Origin: G965237725 sp965237725
Lineage (GTDB): Bacteria; Pseudomonadota; Gammaproteobacteria; Arenicellales; Poriferihabitantaceae
Reading direction: 5' to 3'
Length of the DNA: 64,000 bases
Assembly: GCA_965237725.1 (NCBI GenBank)
Contig: OZ250151.1
Coordinates: 310,001-374,000, forward strand
This document shows, in pieces, positions 63,055 through 64,000 of this stretch. Position 1 is the stretch's first letter. Each line of letters starts with the position of its first letter. A model generated the notes under the pieces. It had not been told where the DNA came from, searched no databases, and saw only the letters and a list, made by a program, of their open reading frames with translations. The position numbers and the translations under genes were made by a program.

Positions 63055-63300
63055 TCAAACGGGTTACCCATAGTGGCTCAAAGTGATAAATAGTGGACTT
63101 AAGTGATTGATCCTACTTTTCTTTTCTAATTCTCACTATCACTTTGTATCATTCTGTATCACACCAATCCACTTTTTCATTCCCCCTATATTCCCCCTAA
63201 GCAGATCCCAACAGCCACAAAACTTCTAGACACAAAAAGTATTTTTTGAGTTAAATTTTATAATCAACAACCGATGGATTATGAGTGCGAAGGGGTAATT
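63055..63300. repeat. Dispersed repeat R, copy attached to the tRNA-Pro fragment
   Basis: GTGATAAATAGTGGACTTAA, TCACTTTGTATCATTCTGTA, TTCCCCCTATATTCCCCCTA and ACAACCGATGGATTATGAGT follow the tRNA fragment in the same order as at 28493-28730. The distal part seen elsewhere (GGAGGGACA) is absent. Confidence 0.6.
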
Positions 63301-63392
63301 TCAACCCATCAAGAAACAGGTATACTGTACATTGAACAATTTGTATGCATTAATTTTTAAATAAAAACCCCAATCACATTTGGATGTAAATA

Positions 63393-64000
63393 TTGGCTCA
63401 CCTTGATACACGGTATCTTGTCGACACCGGTGAAGATAATCCGTCACTACAACTAGATATTAAGCTTCACGAATTTGATAATAATTTTCAAATTAGAGTA
63501 GTTGTGACACGTGAGCGACGAATACCAGATTTTTCTGAGGATCGCATACCCGCATATTATAATTTTGACGACGAACAACCTGGAAATTCAGCAAACCCGG
63601 ACGCAGATCCGCCAGTACTTGCTCGGGCTCCAGTACCTCCAAAAATTACAATAATTGCTGCACCTGGAGTATCAATTAAGGTAATAGGATTTGACAATTT
63701 TCAACGACCGAGTTTGGACCGACCGTTAGTAGATGTTTTTCGCGTTCAAGATCCAAACTTAGTTCCCACTCTGGGGGCCAGGTTTTCTCCTAGTCATTTG
63801 ACAGAAAATTTCTTCATTAATACCAGACCACCAACTCATGTTGGACCCAGTCCCCATCCTCCGGACGAAGATGGGCATGTTTCACAAAACTTTGATTCAC
63901 GTTATAGCTCCGAAGACCTAATAGAGAGATACAATGACCCATTTACGGTGGCAATCCATTGGTATCATATTTTTCAATATGATCCATTAGAATCGTTGCA
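63393..64000 (+). CDS. Unknown protein, 3'-truncated by window edge
   Basis: A frame stays open from an in-frame TAA at 63387-63389 to the right edge, 202 codons, far longer than expected by chance. The first possible start is TTG 63393. The product is acidic and proline-rich in the middle (GNSANPDADPPVLARAPVPP) with strands such as KITIIAAPGVSIKVIGFDNF and SEDLIERYNDPFTVAIHWYH. No signal peptide or known domain is seen. It may be a surface or structural protein. Identification needs the rest of the gene. Confidence 0.5.
   Translation, partial: MAHLDTRYLVDTGEDNPSLQLDIKLHEFDNNFQIRVVVTRERRIPDFSEDRIPAYYNFDDEQPGNSANPDADPPVLARAPVPPKITIIAAPGVSIKVIGFDNFQRPSLDRPLVDVFRVQDPNLVPTLGARFSPSHLTENFFINTRPPTHVGPSPHPPDEDGHVSQNFDSRYSSEDLIERYNDPFTVAIHWYHIFQYDPLESL

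Overview
The window looks like an accessory-rich stretch of a marine-type gammaproteobacterial chromosome. This rests on family resemblance (a LEPR-XLL giant RTX protein, a DddP-like M24 protein, several betaine-type Rieske oxygenases, IS6 and IS481 transposases), not on a phylogenetic marker. Base composition is patchy: the first 30 kb and several metabolic genes are AT-rich, while the cassettes near 33.3-37.9 kb and 49.6-52.2 kb are visibly GC-rich, which suggests separate origins.

Region 1 (1-2.6 kb): the 3' end of recQ, then a compact plus-strand trio of a RimK-like ATP-grasp ligase, a roughly 60-residue peptide with a twin-arginine/hydrophobic leader and an acidic tail, and a second ATP-grasp ligase of the cyanophycin-synthetase type. 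It looks like a peptide-modification locus. Region 2 (2.9-28.1 kb): a minus-strand cluster reading from a 5304-residue LEPR-XLL/DUF4347/RTX giant protein through a TolC-type outer-membrane channel, a GAF-HlyD fusion, a PqqD-M50-HlyD membrane metalloprotease, a degenerate SecA relative and a small periplasmic adaptor. A DUF3467 gene lies divergently. It resembles a type 1 secretion locus without an ABC ATPase and is the best candidate here for an undescribed system.

Region 3 (28.9-43.8 kb): catabolic genes pointing to quaternary amines: Rieske oxygenases, TauD/BBOX-type dioxygenases, an aldehyde dehydrogenase, a hydroxyproline-betaine-epimerase-like enolase-superfamily enzyme, a beta-decarboxylating dehydrogenase, a double-hotdog dehydratase and an NDP-forming acyl-CoA synthetase. 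Region 4 (44.3-49.1 kb): an MFS carrier, a LysR regulator and a divergent trio of a cysteine-poor Asp/Glu-racemase-fold protein, a sulfotransferase and an APS kinase, which looks like a sulfonation cassette. Region 5 (49.6-58.2 kb): a Baeyer-Villiger monooxygenase/SDR pair, a Rieske/flavodoxin-like reductase pair, a DddP-like M24 protein and an old-yellow-enzyme homologue. Region 6 (58.5-64 kb): a secreted metzincin lipoprotein with an exported partner, a Cys-rich orphan, a truncated IS481 transposase, a tRNA-Pro 3' fragment and the start of an unknown gene.

Nearly every boundary between metabolic cassettes carries IS6-family inverted-repeat ends. These are one intact-looking IS6 copy (56.0-56.8 kb), internally deleted copies, isolated ends, and a MITE of about 160 bp with the same ends. 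A second dispersed repeat carries pieces of the 3' half of a tRNA-Pro. The 28-64 kb part therefore reads as a patchwork assembled by IS6-type recombination.
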